Notes under the pieces: model-generated
Seen by the model: only the letters and a program-made list of their open reading frames with translations
Databases searched by the model: none
What the model was told of the DNA's origin: nothing
Translations under genes and position numbers: made by a program
NCBI GenBank assembly: GCA_963662175.1
Contig: OY759222.1
Coordinates: 14,890,222-14,954,221, forward strand
Direction: 5' to 3'
Length of the DNA stretch: 64,000 bases
From: Aradus depressus
Taxonomy: Eukaryota; Arthropoda; Insecta; Hemiptera; Aradidae
Shown here: piece by piece, positions 20,808 through 32,625 of the stretch
How the letters are laid out: each line of letters opens with the position of its first letter
How positions within the stretch are numbered: the stretch's first letter is position 1

Positions 20808-22150
20808 AATGAATGAAAATGAAAAAAACAATTTTTATTCTGGGACATACGTCCCCTAAGAATAACAGCATAAGAGATAAACAAAAGAGATACCAGTATC
20901 AAACAAGTTGAATAAAAGATAACAAATAAGGGAGTATAGCACCTAAAGAAACAAAAGCAGTTAGAAATAAGGATAAACAGATCATAATAAAATAAATGAG
21001 GAACAGTGTTAGAATTATAAAGTAAAAAAATAATAGCAAAAGTAAATATAAATGACAGAAAGGGTCACTGAGAGAGAGAGAAAAATAAAATAATAAAATA
21101 AATAAATATAATATGTGTCATACAGCCTCGTACATACATTAAATTACAGATATATATCCAAAATCCAGAATATCACACACCTATACATTATTCTGCTTGG
21201 AATTGAAAGAAATGAGTGAAAAGAAAAAAAGGAATGATTACTTCTAAAATAAAATATGTAGTGACTAAACACATAGTGACCAAACATATAGTGACAAGTT
21301 ATATAGTGCCTAAACATATAGTGACCCTACATGTGATCCAACTGGGATGATGAAACTGAAGAGTAACATCAGTCCAGCTATAGACTGAGAGACTCATGGG
21401 AAGACGAGAACTATCCCATAGGACGCTAGCCCTGGGAATCAGACGTTTGATGAGTAAGGAGGTGCTGGAAGAGCTGGGGGATTTAAAAGAAATTAGACTA
21501 GGAGCATGGCGAATCTGGAGAGGGAGTGAGTTCCAGAGGGAGGTAGCCTGGACAAGGAAGGAGTTGTGATAGGTTGTAGTCCTGTGGGCAGGGAGGTAAA
21601 GATCGAAGGGACGGGATCTGGTGACTTTTTGATGGATGTAGGATTTAAATTGGAGCATTTGGAAGATATAGGAGGGCTTTTGGGATGATAAGGTCCGGAA
21701 AAGAAAGGAGCCCAGGAAATAACTACGACGAGAGGAGGGGCATAGCCATTTTAGATCAGTGTATGAACTGATAATAGAAGAGTGTCTGGGGAGCCCGAAG
21801 ATGAATCGTAAAAAGGAATTCATAACTCGCTTCAGTTTCATGTCGAGCTCACCAGAAAGTCCTCCATACACAAGGCAAGCATAGTCAAAGTAGGGGAACA
21901 CAAGGGAGGATACCAACAACTGACGGGTTTGAGTGGGGAGGAGGTGACGAAGTCGTTTGAGGAGGTAGAGGGTTTTGAAGGAGCGGTTTGATATGTGGGA
22001 GATAAGTTCTTTCCAGGAGAGGGATTGGTCAAGGATTAATCCAAGGTTTTTTACGTTGGTGCAGTATTCTCTCTGAGTCATGTAGTTTTAAAGGAGGTAA
22101 GTCAGTGAGAGAGTTGAGTAGTCTCAACATATTGGGAGAAAAGTCAAAGT
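20808..22150 (-). mobile_element. 5'-truncated LINE, reverse transcriptase C-terminal part
   Basis: The - strand frame (22081 to 21299, 260 residues) has the LINE signature VKNLGLILDQSLSWKELI after the catalytic palm. It then has the thumb and C-terminal region (FPYFDYACLVYGGL, ATSLWNSLPLQIR) typical of jockey/CR1-like non-LTR retrotransposons. Coding sequence continues upstream to about 22150 in another frame (LNSLTDLPPLKL), so there is a frameshift near 22081. The 3' end lies near 20808 with a TTCATTCATTCAA tail rather than poly(A). No endonuclease or full RT is present, so the copy is dead. Confidence 0.85.
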
Positions 22151-22805
22151 TTCCCTGGCAACGCCGGGTATTACTGATAGTATTTTATAAAATAGCGTAA
22201 AATTTAGGGTCTAAGACTAAATAGAAACTCTATGAAGAATAGAAACCCCGACTTTATAAAGAGCTTTTTGTTTTTCTATGTTCTAAATATCAGGATTTCT
22301 TCTGCTATAAAACTAATTCAAGTCTTAGCTAGGAAACATTCTTATTAAGATTATTTTTAATATTCTATTATAACATGATTTGGATTAAATGTTCAGAAGT
22401 TGATATGGGAGAGAGACTTTCTCCATATGTAATTTGTATGTAAATGGCACACAATTATTTTCTGTGAATTTGATATTCCAATTTATGTATTATTTTTTAG
22501 ATAGAAAAATACATTTAATTACCTAGCGCAATTGTTTTTTTTTTCTCATCCCATTACTGATAAGGTATATGTAGGTATATATAACTTCGGTAGATGTACG
22601 ATATACTGTTTATTACTGCTCTGACATGTTTCTGTGCACTGTACTTATTTTTTGTACTTTTCATTTCAGGTAAACTTATTATTTCTGTTTTTTTTCTTCT
22701 TCTTCCTAGCTATTCGAAGTATTGGGGGAGTTATGTAATCGATCACAAATTCGATGCTAAGTTTTCAACAAAATTTTATATTTTCCGACCTTTAGATTTC
22801 AAATA
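22151..22805. other. Intergenic sequence between LINE and TIR element
   Basis: AT-rich DNA with short ORFs only. I see no recognisable feature. Confidence 0.4.
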
Positions 22806-23449
22806 CAGTGTAAACTCCATTTAACGCTACTCGATTTAACGACAAACTCCCTAAAACATCGAAATTACTTGAATCTGGTTGGTTTACCTTGTTGTCCATA
22901 CAATGATACACTCTATGTAGCATCACACCCACTCTAAATAACGACAACAATACGTCATTACTAAGCAATAAACAGTACTTTCAAGTTGCCGAAATTAATA
23001 AGAACTGCAGCTGTGTACGTTCTTTTGTCTGTTATTTTGTTGCTTTATTGTCTAGCACGTATTACCTCGACTGTCGGCATCATACGTACCGAAGGTTCTA
23101 AGAAATTCGTTCTTTTGTTTGTTGTGATTACCTTGCACGGCAAGTTGATCCCACAGTATCCCAAAATATGAATAAAATACATAAGAAAATACAATTAAAA
23201 TACTGGAGCAGCAAAAAACGTCAGACGAAGATACCAGACTATACGCAACAAGTGTTGTTATTTGTATCAATATCAATGTTTGTTGTTTGTAAATTGTATA
23301 TTTTATTAGTAAATACATATTATAATAGTAAAATACTATTAAATGTAATGTAATATGTATTGATTTTTCTTCTCTTCATTTAACGACAACTCTCAATAAC
23401 GCCATAAAATGCGCAGTCCCTTAAGTGTCGCTATATAGAGTTTACACTG
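22806..23449. mobile_element. Non-autonomous TIR element (pogo/Tigger-like ends), TA target
   Basis: The ends are CAGTGTAAACTC and its inverse GAGTTTACACTG, each next to TA (22804-22805 and 23450-23451). Sub-terminal text ATTTAACGACAA is repeated near both ends (22837 and 23380). The 644-bp interior has no transposase. Confidence 0.7.
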
Positions 23450-23454
23450 TATTT

Positions 23455-25480
23455 AAAAAAATTCTGTCTGTGAACATGATAACTCAGAATAGAATGAATG
23501 TATCGACACGAAATTTTATATGTGAATCCAGAACACTCTAACGACGACACCTGTTGTTTTTTGGCCTGATCAGTCAAAGGGGAGGAGAGGATTAGTGGAT
23601 AGGCTTAACTCAAATATTCTAATAACTGCCATTGTAGTGAATATATCGACACAAAATTTCGTATTAAGTTTAAAACCCCATAAGGACGACAAATCAATTT
23701 TCCATATAAGGAGAGGGTGTGAATGTGAATTCAAAATATTTTAAGGACGTCACTCATTAGTTTTCAGCGGAATCGGTAAAAGGGAAGGGGAGACCAGAGG
23801 GGGGTATAAATCGACACCTATTGATTTTCAGCCAAATCGACCAATGGGAAGGAAAGGATTAGGGGGGAGGCTTAACATAAAAACTCGAATTACTGCCAAT
23901 AGAATGAATGTATCGAGATGAAATTTTATATGTGTGACCTGAACCCCGTAAGGACAACTATAGAGTTTCAGCTAAATTGGCCATCTATAGAGTTTCAGCT
24001 AAATTGGCCAAAGGGGAGGGGGAGATTAGGGAAGAGGCTTAACTCAAAAACTCTAAATATTGCCTTGGTAATGAATGTGTCGACACAACATTTCATATGT
24101 AAATTCCAAATATTATAAGGACGAAACATTAATTTTCAACGGAATCGGCAGAAGGGAAAGGGAGATCAGAAGGGGGCGTAACTCAAAAACCTCAATAACT
24201 GCCGATGTAATAAATGTATCGACATGAAATTTTATATTTAAAGTCAAAACTTAATGTGGACACAACCTGTCAAATGTCAGTGATATCGGTTGAAGAGAAG
24301 GGGGGTTTCAGGGGAGGGGACTCAATTCAAAAAGGTTCATAACTAGGGTTCTATCGATACTACAAAGTATCGATATTTTTACTCATGAGTAGTATCGAAT
24401 AAAACTTTCGATACTACTCAAGTATCGAATAAAAGTATCGATACCAATAGGTAGTAGTTCGTTATAATTAATTTTAAAAAATCTATAAATCTACATCAAT
24501 TTAAATAAAAATTGTATTGCATCGAGTACTTCGTTATAATTAATTCTAAGCCATGTATAATATATATATATACCTATATAATAATAATAAAAAACATAAT
24601 ACAATTTGAAAGATATAGCTAATTGAGATCTTGTAGTGGCTATAAGAAACAAATAAATCAAATCGATTAAGATAAAATCATATTATTAAAAACATACTGA
24701 ATGTAATAAAAAGCCTTATTAAATAAACATACAATTTATTTTGACTAAGGATATAAAACTACTGGAGACTATTTCACTATTTTAAAACACTTTTTGCAAG
24801 TCGCTCAGATCGAAACGTTCTTAGTGTAATAAATCCTCACTTCCGCCGAAGGAAATATGTAATTGACAAAATGGAATGTAAAAATAAAATAAAATAATGA
24901 AATCGTAATCATGTTCACGGTTCTGTTCAAAATTAAACAAACGTATACCTTCATAAACGATAAACCATTTAATGTAAATAAGGTAAGAAATAAGGACGCA
25001 TCATGCAGACTGCGTGATGACATCACACATGAGGTTATCACCATCGATATATACGAGTATCATTTGTCCGTGGACCGGAATTTGAGTTCAGTATTTTACT
25101 GCAACAACAAATAAAAGATAATTGGAAGAAATTGAACGGTGCACGATTTTGACGAATTGAAAAATTTATATAATTTTTTTTGACTGTCGAAATTTGAAAC
25201 GAGTACTTTGAATCGATACAAGTAATATCTATTCGATACCTATATGGTATCGAAAGAAAGGTATCGATACTTTACTTGTATTTACTTGTATCGATAGATC
25301 CCTACTAATAACTGCCAATGAAATGAGTTTATCGATACAAACTTATGTATGAGGATTTAGTTTAACTGTTGAATATTAGTGCAAGAGAGGTAGAGTGAAA
25401 AGTTAATTGATTGATTAGTTCTGGGGAAGTACATTGCCGGTGATTCACCGATACTTTTTTTTTCATTTTGTGTTCTTTCC
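23455..25480 (+). repeat. Interspersed repeat with internal ~140-bp units, host of a nested hAT-like element
   Basis: Units containing AATGTATCGACACGAAATTTTATA-type text (motif TATCGACA, then CCCATAAGGACGAC, then TAACTGCC) recur near 23494, 23638, 23908, 24072 and 24211. The array resumes at 25307 after the hAT-like insertion (24345-25306). Partial copies of the same family occur at 665-850, 30365-31190 (-), 50660-50990 (-) and 53395-53690 (-). Confidence 0.7.
24345..25306. mobile_element. hAT-like non-autonomous element copy 2
   Basis: Ends TAGGGTTCTATCGATAC and the inverse GTATCGATAGATCCCTA. Many ATCGATA motifs lie near both ends. The 8-bp flanks TTCATAAC and CTAATAAC agree at six positions, compatible with a hAT-type 8-bp duplication. 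The interior has no transposase. Confidence 0.6.
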
Positions 25481-25820
25481 TGTTTTATGTTCATTGGAAA
25501 CTCTTCTCATTTCCACAAGACAAATATGATCCTGAAGTTAGTTATCAACTACTTTAGGGGGTTACCCTAAACCCCAGCAAAATAGGGTAAAACAGTTGAA
25601 TATTGTATATCTAAAATAAGTTTATGTATAGTTGGTCGGATCCAGTGATAACACCCATCACTAGACCCTTCAAACTAAGTGAGGCTCCCCATTGGCATGA
25701 AAAGAGACAGAGTTTATATTTTGTCGACATCACTGGAGAGAGAGTGAACACTTACAATCCCAGTACAAAACTTACCTACTCCATTAAACTTGGTGAGTTT
25801 TGCATAATATTTATATCGAT

Positions 25821-26490
25821 GCGTTCCAGGCAAAAGGCCCTATCTCTCAATTTTTGAGATTTTCATGTTTTGGCCCTATCCCACACTATTGACTATGTTA
25901 ACAAAATTTATAAAAATAGGAAATTAGAAATTGGAGGGCATTAGGCATTGCAAAATATGGTCCAGGGAAAAGGCCCTAACCCACATACTCTCACAATATT
26001 TTAAATAATTTGAGACTAAAAGACCTATCCTCAGTCCAAATCCTCTATCTCACTAGTTTGATGCTGTTTATTGATCCGTTTTATTTAAATCTAGCGCCCT
26101 AATCAACAAAAATGGCATTGTAAAAAAGGAAAATAAATAAAAAATTTTATTTTACCAATGATAGAAGTGGGTTAGGGCTTTCGTTCTGAACACTCGGGAC
26201 TTTCAAAAACTGCCAAAAGCCCTAACCAATAGGTTAGAGACAGGCCCCGTTGCTACTAGGTGACAAAGGCCCTAATGAACAATGTGGTTCACTTTACTGT
26301 TATTTCTTGTAAAGAGATGCAAGTATTGATGAAAAATAATTGTTCTCTATAACAGAAAAGATTCTTAAAAATTACAATTATACTAATGTGGAAAGCCAAC
26401 TTGGTTCGTTTAATAATGAAATATATATATTTTTTTCTCCTGTAAAGTTAACCTTACATGGGTTAGGGCCTTTTGCCTGGAACGCATCGA
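25821..26490. mobile_element. TIR MITE with repeated AAGGCCCTA motifs
   Basis: The ends GCGTTCCAGGCAAAAGGCCC and its inverse (ending GGAACGC) are bordered by ATCGAT on both sides. At least seven internal copies of (A)AGGCCCTA(A/T)CC or its inverse are scattered through the element, resembling the sub-terminal transposase-binding repeats of hAT-type transposons. No ORF of note. It lies just 28 bp after an exon of regucalcin gene B. Confidence 0.7.
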
Positions 26491-26828
26491 TATGTTCTTT
26501 ATTATTATAGTTTTAATGGTATTCATACTCCATCCTGGGGAGGACACAACGAATGGCGGGCCAAACATATTAATATTTTGTTTAAAATCACCATTTTTGC
26601 ATAAACAATTTACTAAAAATCGCAAATATCCCAGTAAAATTAGATTTAGATGTTCTATTAATTTTTTCATTGGAAGGCCATGCGAATTCAGCTAGAATTG
26701 AAAAAATTAATTAATATTAACGCTTATATTTTTTTCTTGTTGCATTTTTTAAATTTTTTTGACAGGCCCTCTTCAGAATTGTACTTTTTTTCATTTAATT
26801 TTTGTGTCAGTAATGTAAGAAGGACTGA

Positions 26829-26960
26829 GGGAAGCGATAGCTCGGAGGTAGCGTGCTTGCTCAATGAGCTCAAGATCGCGAGTTCGTAATCCAGCAGAGG
26901 CCTTTTGATTTTTTATTTGGCAGTTAAAAAACCTTGGGCATACCAACCTATGGATGGGAC
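26829..26960 (+). mobile_element. SINE family 1, degenerate head fragment
   Basis: The tRNA-like head (GATAGCTCGGAGGTAGCG, then GAGCTCAAGATCGCGAGTTCG) and the start of the body are recognisable. The rest is lost, and a 13-bp minisatellite follows shortly after. Confidence 0.65.
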
Positions 26961-27007
26961 CCGCATTGCCTGGATTGCCCTGCATTTACAATAATGTCCG
27001 GGTGGGC

Positions 27008-27120
27008 GACTGGCCCCAGCAACTGGCCCCAGCAACTGGCCCCAGCAACTGGCCCCAGCAACTGGCCCCAGCAACTGGCCCCAGCAACTGGCCCCAGCAA
27101 CTGGCCCCAGCAACTGGCCT
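27008..27120 (+). repeat. 13-bp minisatellite, about 9 copies
   Basis: The unit CAACTGGCCCCAG is repeated nearly without change. It is much GC-richer than its surroundings and opens ORFs in several frames that are not genes. Confidence 0.95.
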
Positions 27121-27662
27121 ATATTTGTCAATAAAATATTTCAAGTTCAAAAAAAAACTAGGATATTAAGTAGTTTTTATTTTGAGTTCTGAATTACAAC
27201 TCAGTTTTAATTACCAAAACAAAATGTAGAAAGGTAGACTTGTCAGTGCATTCTTTTATGTTTATTATTTCGGAGTTTTGAAGTAAACACAATGCAGTGG
27301 GGTTGGGGAGCATCGACCTTGAAATACCGGGGAAATATTGTGTTCAATCTGCCCCGCGCCCGAACCCCCAGTATATATTTCGTATTTTTCTGTTTCCGTT
27401 TCATCTATTCATCCGATTTTGAATTTGAAAAATGATTTGAACTCATTGAACTGTCTACTCTCGGCGCCGTACCTGTAATTAAAAAAAAAATGAAAAGATA
27501 ACATGTAAAAAAAATAATAAAAAATGATATTCGGAATAAAATTTAAAAAAACAAAACGGAGTGTCATATTAATTTTACATTAATTTGGAGTACAAAAGAA
27601 AAAAAAATTTAAAGTTAAGCCGTTTAGCCAAAATACCTTTAATGCTTTTCATTAAATTTAGA
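27121..27662. other. Intron sequence of regucalcin gene B
   Basis: AT-rich, with a small GC-richer patch at 27295-27375. I see no gene or repeat border. Confidence 0.4.
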
Positions 27663-27878
27663 GCTCGACGTGGTAGCCGAGCTGAGAACTAAAACCGGGA
27701 CAGTTAACCTTAAGCGGTGGTCCTGAGCCTGTACGATGTTAGGTACTCGTTAAAGACCTCTGCCCTAGATAACTAAACCTGGGTAGGCAACATTTAGGAC
27801 TCCCACAGTAGATTTGGGCTCAAATCCTGACGAAAGATCGCTCTAGTAGTAGCGTCATGAGTCACAATAACTAAATTT
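27663..27878 (+). mobile_element. SINE family 1, degenerate copy
   Basis: Recognisable by GTCCTGAGCCTGTACGATG, then GGTACTCGTTAAAGACC and ATTTAGGACTCCCACAGTAG. The head is heavily eroded. Confidence 0.7.
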
Positions 27879-28170
27879 AAGGAGGACTCTTTCACAGCTC
27901 AAACTATTGAACGTTGAAACTTCAAAATTGATAAGTGATTATGGTAGGTAGCTCAACTACTGAAAAACTACTCATACATTTTTTTGCGATATGAGTTGCG
28001 AAGCAAGTGGGCTATGAAATTAAAGTTAATGGTGTCCTATAAAATAGGTGTTAGTTTGCCAAAATTTTCAAAATGACGGACGTTAATGGGTTAATAGAGT
28101 CTTACAAAATACACATTCATATAGTTACAGAAAAGAAAAAAATATATATATATTCATTATATAACAAAGA

Positions 28171-28498
28171 GCGCCGGTAGCTCAGTGGTATGCGTGCTTG
28201 ACTTCTGAGCTCAAGGTCGTGGGTTCGTAGCCCGACCGAGGTCCTTAGTTTATTTTATCTGGGAGGTAAAATAAACTTAAGCACGCCGTCCTTCGGATGG
28301 GACGTTAAGCGATGGTCCCGAGCCTGTACGATGTCAGGTACTCGTTAAAGACCCCTACCCTAGATGAATAAAAAAATTTAGGACTCCCACAGTAGAGTCG
28401 GGCTCATGTCCACCAGAGTGACGAAAGAGCGCTCTGGTAGTAGGCGATATGACCTCGTAGTTAAAGCCCGGGCATGAGTCATAAAACCTAACCTAACC
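28171..28498 (+). mobile_element. SINE family 1, full length with 11-bp target duplication
   Basis: Complete head with A box (TAGCTCAGTGG) and B box (GGTTCGTAGCCC), body and CCTAA tail. It is flanked by TATAACAAAGA at 28160-28170 and 28499-28509. A short internal deletion after the GAATAAAAA block distinguishes it from the copy at 20216. Confidence 0.95.
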
Positions 28499-28535
28499 TA
28501 TAACAAAGAACTAATATAGTAACTAAATAAAAAGA

Positions 28536-28750
28536 AGGGGGCCATGGTGGCCGTGCGGGCAAGAGCGTAGGGCTTTGGTCGCATGGTCTCACCATGGTTT
28601 GCGGGTTCGTTTCCCGTCTGGGAGTAAGTAGTATTTCGTAGATAGAACTCCCTCCCGGGGCCATGGATGTCGTAAATATAACTAGAAAAAACATTGACAT
28701 GGCTAATATACAACGTATATGAGGCCAAAAAAAAAAAATAATAAAATAAA
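28536..28750 (+). mobile_element. tRNA-derived SINE family 2 with 12-bp target duplication
   Basis: A different tRNA-like head (GGGCAAGAGCGTAGGGC, B box GCGGGTTCGTTTCCCG) is followed by CATGGATGTCGTAAAT and a short A-rich tail after GAGGCC. The flanks are TAAATAAAAAGA at 28524-28535 and 28751-28762. A second, truncated copy is at 51612-51740. Confidence 0.85.
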
Positions 28751-28762
28751 TAAATAAAAAGA

Positions 28763-29264
28763 TACAAATAATATTAAAATAACAAAATATGGACATGCAC
28801 TTTAATAAAAATAGTGCTAGTAATTAATACTTATATAAAACAAAATGGCCTTTGAAAGGGAAAATTGCAAAACAGTAGTAGCCATAAAAAATATATCTTA
28901 TAATAAATTAATAAGCAATAAATTAAATAAAAATGTTCCTAATTTCTAAGCCTATAGTGAAAAATAAAAATAAATTGTTGATTCTTTTAACATCTACATT
29001 ATTAAAAAACTCCACATTGATTACTAGACGATCTTTGGTCTTTTCGTAAGATATTTGTGGAGGAAAGTTTGCCTGGGCATACTCAAAGAAGAACAATTGT
29101 ACAAAAAGTGTACAAGGTCGTCCTTTTCATCCAAGGTACACGAAGGCACTTTCAGGATAAAACTGGTATCTGAGCCCTCCAAGTATTATCCTAAAACTTC
29201 TTTTGTGATTATTCCTCTTAATGAAATAAAACTTGAAATATAATTTAAAATATATATTTTTCAG
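28763..29264. other. Intron sequence of regucalcin gene B
   Basis: No gene or clear repeat is seen. The region ends in a pyrimidine-rich acceptor (TATTTTTCAG) before the exon at 29265. Confidence 0.4.
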
Positions 29265-29479
29265 AGGATACAGTGGGTGCCGTGATTCCGGTAAGGGGCC
29301 AGGATAACAAGTTCGTCATTGGATTGGGTAGAAATATATCTCTCCTTACCTGGGACAACAAATTACAGAGTTGAAAATATATTCTCAGTGGACAAAGGCA
29401 AGGAGAATAATCAATTGAATGATGCCAAAGCTGACGAGAAAGGACGTCTCTGGACGGGTAAGTTCAACACTACTATAGG

Positions 29480-30211
29480 CAGGGCCGGCGGAACATGAAA
29501 ATGGCGCCCGGGCAATACTGAAATTGGCGCCCTCAAAGATACTTTTTTTAGAGTAACATTTTTTCAAGTATTAAATTTTACATATAAGGTAATTTTATTT
29601 TATTTTTATTTTAATCTTTAAATATTTTATTATTAATTTTAATATAAATTTTATAACTTTTTTGAACAATTATTTATGAATTACGTGCGAATAAAGATTA
29701 ATTATGTTTATACTTTCTGAACTATTAGAGTCTTTTCTACACATTATACATTTTTTTAGAGCACTCGATTGTTTTTCATCTTCGGTCGAGAAATGAACTT
29801 TTCTTTTCTGGTAGTAGGAACGAGACTGTTTTTCTTTTCTCCAATACTATGATGAAACACAACTCACACACGTTATTTAAAAAAAAATTTAAATTATGAT
29901 GAGGGACGATTACCTGACAGGGGAGGGGTGGGGGGGGGGGGGGGGATTCTGGACGGCTACCAGCATCTGTTAAAATCTTACCTGCTCAAAGCTTATGTCT
30001 TCAGTCTTGGGTTTTCAAGTCGAAAACTTTGAATTCCTGTTGCAAAAATGGGTATCTATAATTTAAAACTTGTGGATTTTTAAATTCATAAAAATAATGG
30101 AATTCCCATTTCTTTTTTATGTTGATAACATGAAAAATTGCACTATTTTATGAAATGATTTTATGTCAATACCACTTCTCACTTTTACAAATTATCCTTC
30201 CGCCGACCCTG
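29480..30211. mobile_element. hAT-like MITE (CAGGGCCGGC ends)
   Basis: Left end CAGGGCCGGCGGAAC and right end inverse of CAGGGTCGGCGGAAG. The 8-bp flanks ACTATAGG and ATTAAAGG agree at six positions. It contains a 16-bp G run (29930-29945). No transposase. It lies 23 bp after an exon of gene B. Confidence 0.65.
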
Positions 30212-30364
30212 ATTAAAGGTATACTGTGTGTGTGCGATTGGGAGGCTCGACATGTATAAAGTGTGGCAGGTGTTCTACTATCTTTCTAAATAAGTTAACT
30301 TATAATTGACACCACAATGTTATCACATTCAAAATAAATTATAATATTTAAAACAGTACATTCA

Positions 30365-31190
30365 CATTTAATAATAACCTAGGAAAAAAGTCGTCTATGA
30401 TTCACTGGCAATGTACCTGAATTAATCAATTAATTTTTCGCTCCCTCTCGAAAACCAGACGACCATTTGCGCTATTATTCAATAGTTGACTTACATTAGG
30501 GCTCCTAAGTCTGCACACTAAATTTTGTGTCCATATATTCATTACATCACCAATTAATAAGGTTTTTGAATTGAGTCTCTTTTCTCCCTTGAACGCCTCC
30601 TTCCCATCAACCGATATCGCTGAAATTTGACATGTTATGTCCCGTTATTGAGGTTTTTGAGTTACGCCCCCCTCTGATCTCCCTTTCCCTTCTGCCAATT
30701 CCGTTGAAAATGTATGTGTCGTCCTTATAATATTTTGAATTCACATATGAAATTTTGTGTCGACACATTCATTACATCGGCAGTTATTAGAGTTTTTGAG
30801 TTTAGCCTCCCCTTATTCTCCCCCCTTTCCATTGGCCAGTTTGGCTAAAACTCTATAGGTGTTGTCCCTTACAAGGTTCAGGTCACACATATAAAATTTC
30901 ATCTCGATACATTCATTCTATTGGCAGTAATTCGTGTTTTTATGTTAAGCCTCCCCTACTAATACTCTCCTTTCCATTGGTCGATTTGGCTGAAAATCAA
31001 TAGATGTCGTCGTTAAATAGTTCTGCATTCACTTCATAGTGTCGATACATTCATTTTATCGTGAGATATCGTGTTCACAGGACAGAAACCAATATTTTTT
31101 TTCATAATCGAGATCTGTAACACATGATATTCCGTTGAAAACTCTGCATCGAATTTTTGACCAATTACATAACATCTATACTTTGCATAG
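30365..31190 (-). repeat. Interspersed repeat with ~140-bp units, inverted copy
   Basis: The same family as 23455-25480 in the opposite orientation. Units carry GTGTCGACACATTCATTAC, CGGCAGTTATTAGAG and GTCCTTATAATATTTTG. The end near 31080 contains GTGTTCACAGGACAGA. Confidence 0.65.
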
Positions 31191-31739
31191 CTGGGGAAGT
31201 TAAACGACCTACGAGTTTGCCGGAATATTCCGTGTTTAATATTAACGAAATTAAAACATTTCTTCGTATTCTTTTTCGAGGTTTCTAGTAGAAATGCAAC
31301 ATGATACGTTCAACGCCTGTCACAATGTTGCGTTTCAACAACATCAGTATGACAAAAAATTACATTTGAAAGTTTCAGGCCACTTGAAGTCGTGTTTGTT
31401 CAACTTTATACTTTTATATTTTGCAGGAACTGTCGCTATAGCGGATGGGGAGGTGGTCAGATATCAAAGTTCCCTCTACAGAGTCTGCCGAAACTGTCGT
31501 CTGGACAAGATGGTATCTTCAGTTTCTGTTTCCAATGGGATCGCATTCAACAGAAGAAACGACATTATGTATTACGCCGACACTCCAACCCGCAAAATCG
31601 ATGCCTTCGACTACGATCTCAAAACTGGGCAAATCGGTACGTTTATTATTTACAACCATCAAATAATTATACTGTTTGAAACTGAAACAGTTATGTTCGT
31701 CAGTCGGAAATTTCGTATATTCATTCTTGATCTAGAAAA

Positions 31740-32328
31740 ATAAATAAATAAATAGTTTTATTGGTTTAACATATTGGTTGGTGCAATACACAAAATTGAA
31801 AACATTCAGAAATATATATGGAAAGGCAACATTTAAATTGCCTCCTGAGCCTCCTATCAGGTGTTTGTTCTCCCAACTTGTACAACTGGGCTCCAGGTTG
31901 TCTTGGTAGTCCCGGGTCAGCTTGGCGAAGAAAGCTTCCATGTCCGGGATGTCCACTTCCCATCAGATCTGCTGATTCCGGACGAACCAAGGTGCGCCCA
32001 CTGCTAAACGTTTTCGAACCCTCGAAGTTTATCTAGGTGAGTTTTGCTTGCACCTTGCCAAATGGGTGCCAAGGTGATGAGTGGTCGTAACAAGGCTGTG
32101 TAGAGTAGTGTGCAGCATGTGTGTCTGATCAGTAGTGGGTATAGTTGTGATAGTCGAGTGTTAGGTTTCTATGTATGTGTGTCTTCCATGTCAGTCTAAT
32201 GTCGAAATGTACTCCAAGGTACTTGATTGTCACGTCAGTAGATGTCCAGCGTGTGACGTCATTGTTGATTCGATCTTGACAAGTTCTATGACGTCACTTT
32301 AATATTATAAATAACTAATTGATTTAGA
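31740..32328 (-). mobile_element. LINE remnant, reverse transcriptase C-terminal part (jockey-like)
   Basis: Read on the - strand, conceptual frames give KYLGVHFDIRLTWKTHI (the post-palm motif) followed by thumb sequence and a C-terminal DIPDMEAFFAKLTRDYQDNL block. They are split over several frames with stops, so this is an old dead fragment. Confidence 0.65.
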
Positions 32329-32402
32329 GGGCGCCAGTAGCTCAGAGATAGCTTGCTAGTCTACTGAGCTCAAGATCTCGGGTTCATAGCCCAGCCGAAC
32401 CT
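32329..32402 (+). mobile_element. SINE family 1 head fragment
   Basis: Only the tRNA-like part is present: GGGCGCCAGTAGCTCAG, then GGGTTCATAGCCCAGCC. It directly abuts the left end of the Harbinger remnant. Confidence 0.7.
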
Positions 32403-32625
32403 TTAAGGCGGTCACACACGTTCAAACTTTTCATCAAACTACTTGACAAGCCAAGTTTGATCAAAAGTTTGAAGATGTGCGTGCCCCACACACGTACAAA
32501 CAAGTTTGTCAAACTTACTTGTGCTGACATTCATTTCAGCAATGTGGACTAGTCAATGTAGTTTATTATTTTAATTTTAAACAGAGTGTGGTTTGTTATT
32601 CATTGATAACAGAGTGGTTCTGAAA

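Noticed and set aside
23052..23318. Short ORFs in the TIR element at 22806-23449
   Set aside because: No transposase motifs. Hydrophobic translations are typical of AT-rich non-coding DNA.
26913..27169. Three overlapping ORFs rich in Trp/Pro/Gln/Ala
   Set aside because: All are readings of the 13-bp minisatellite, which lacks stops in several frames.
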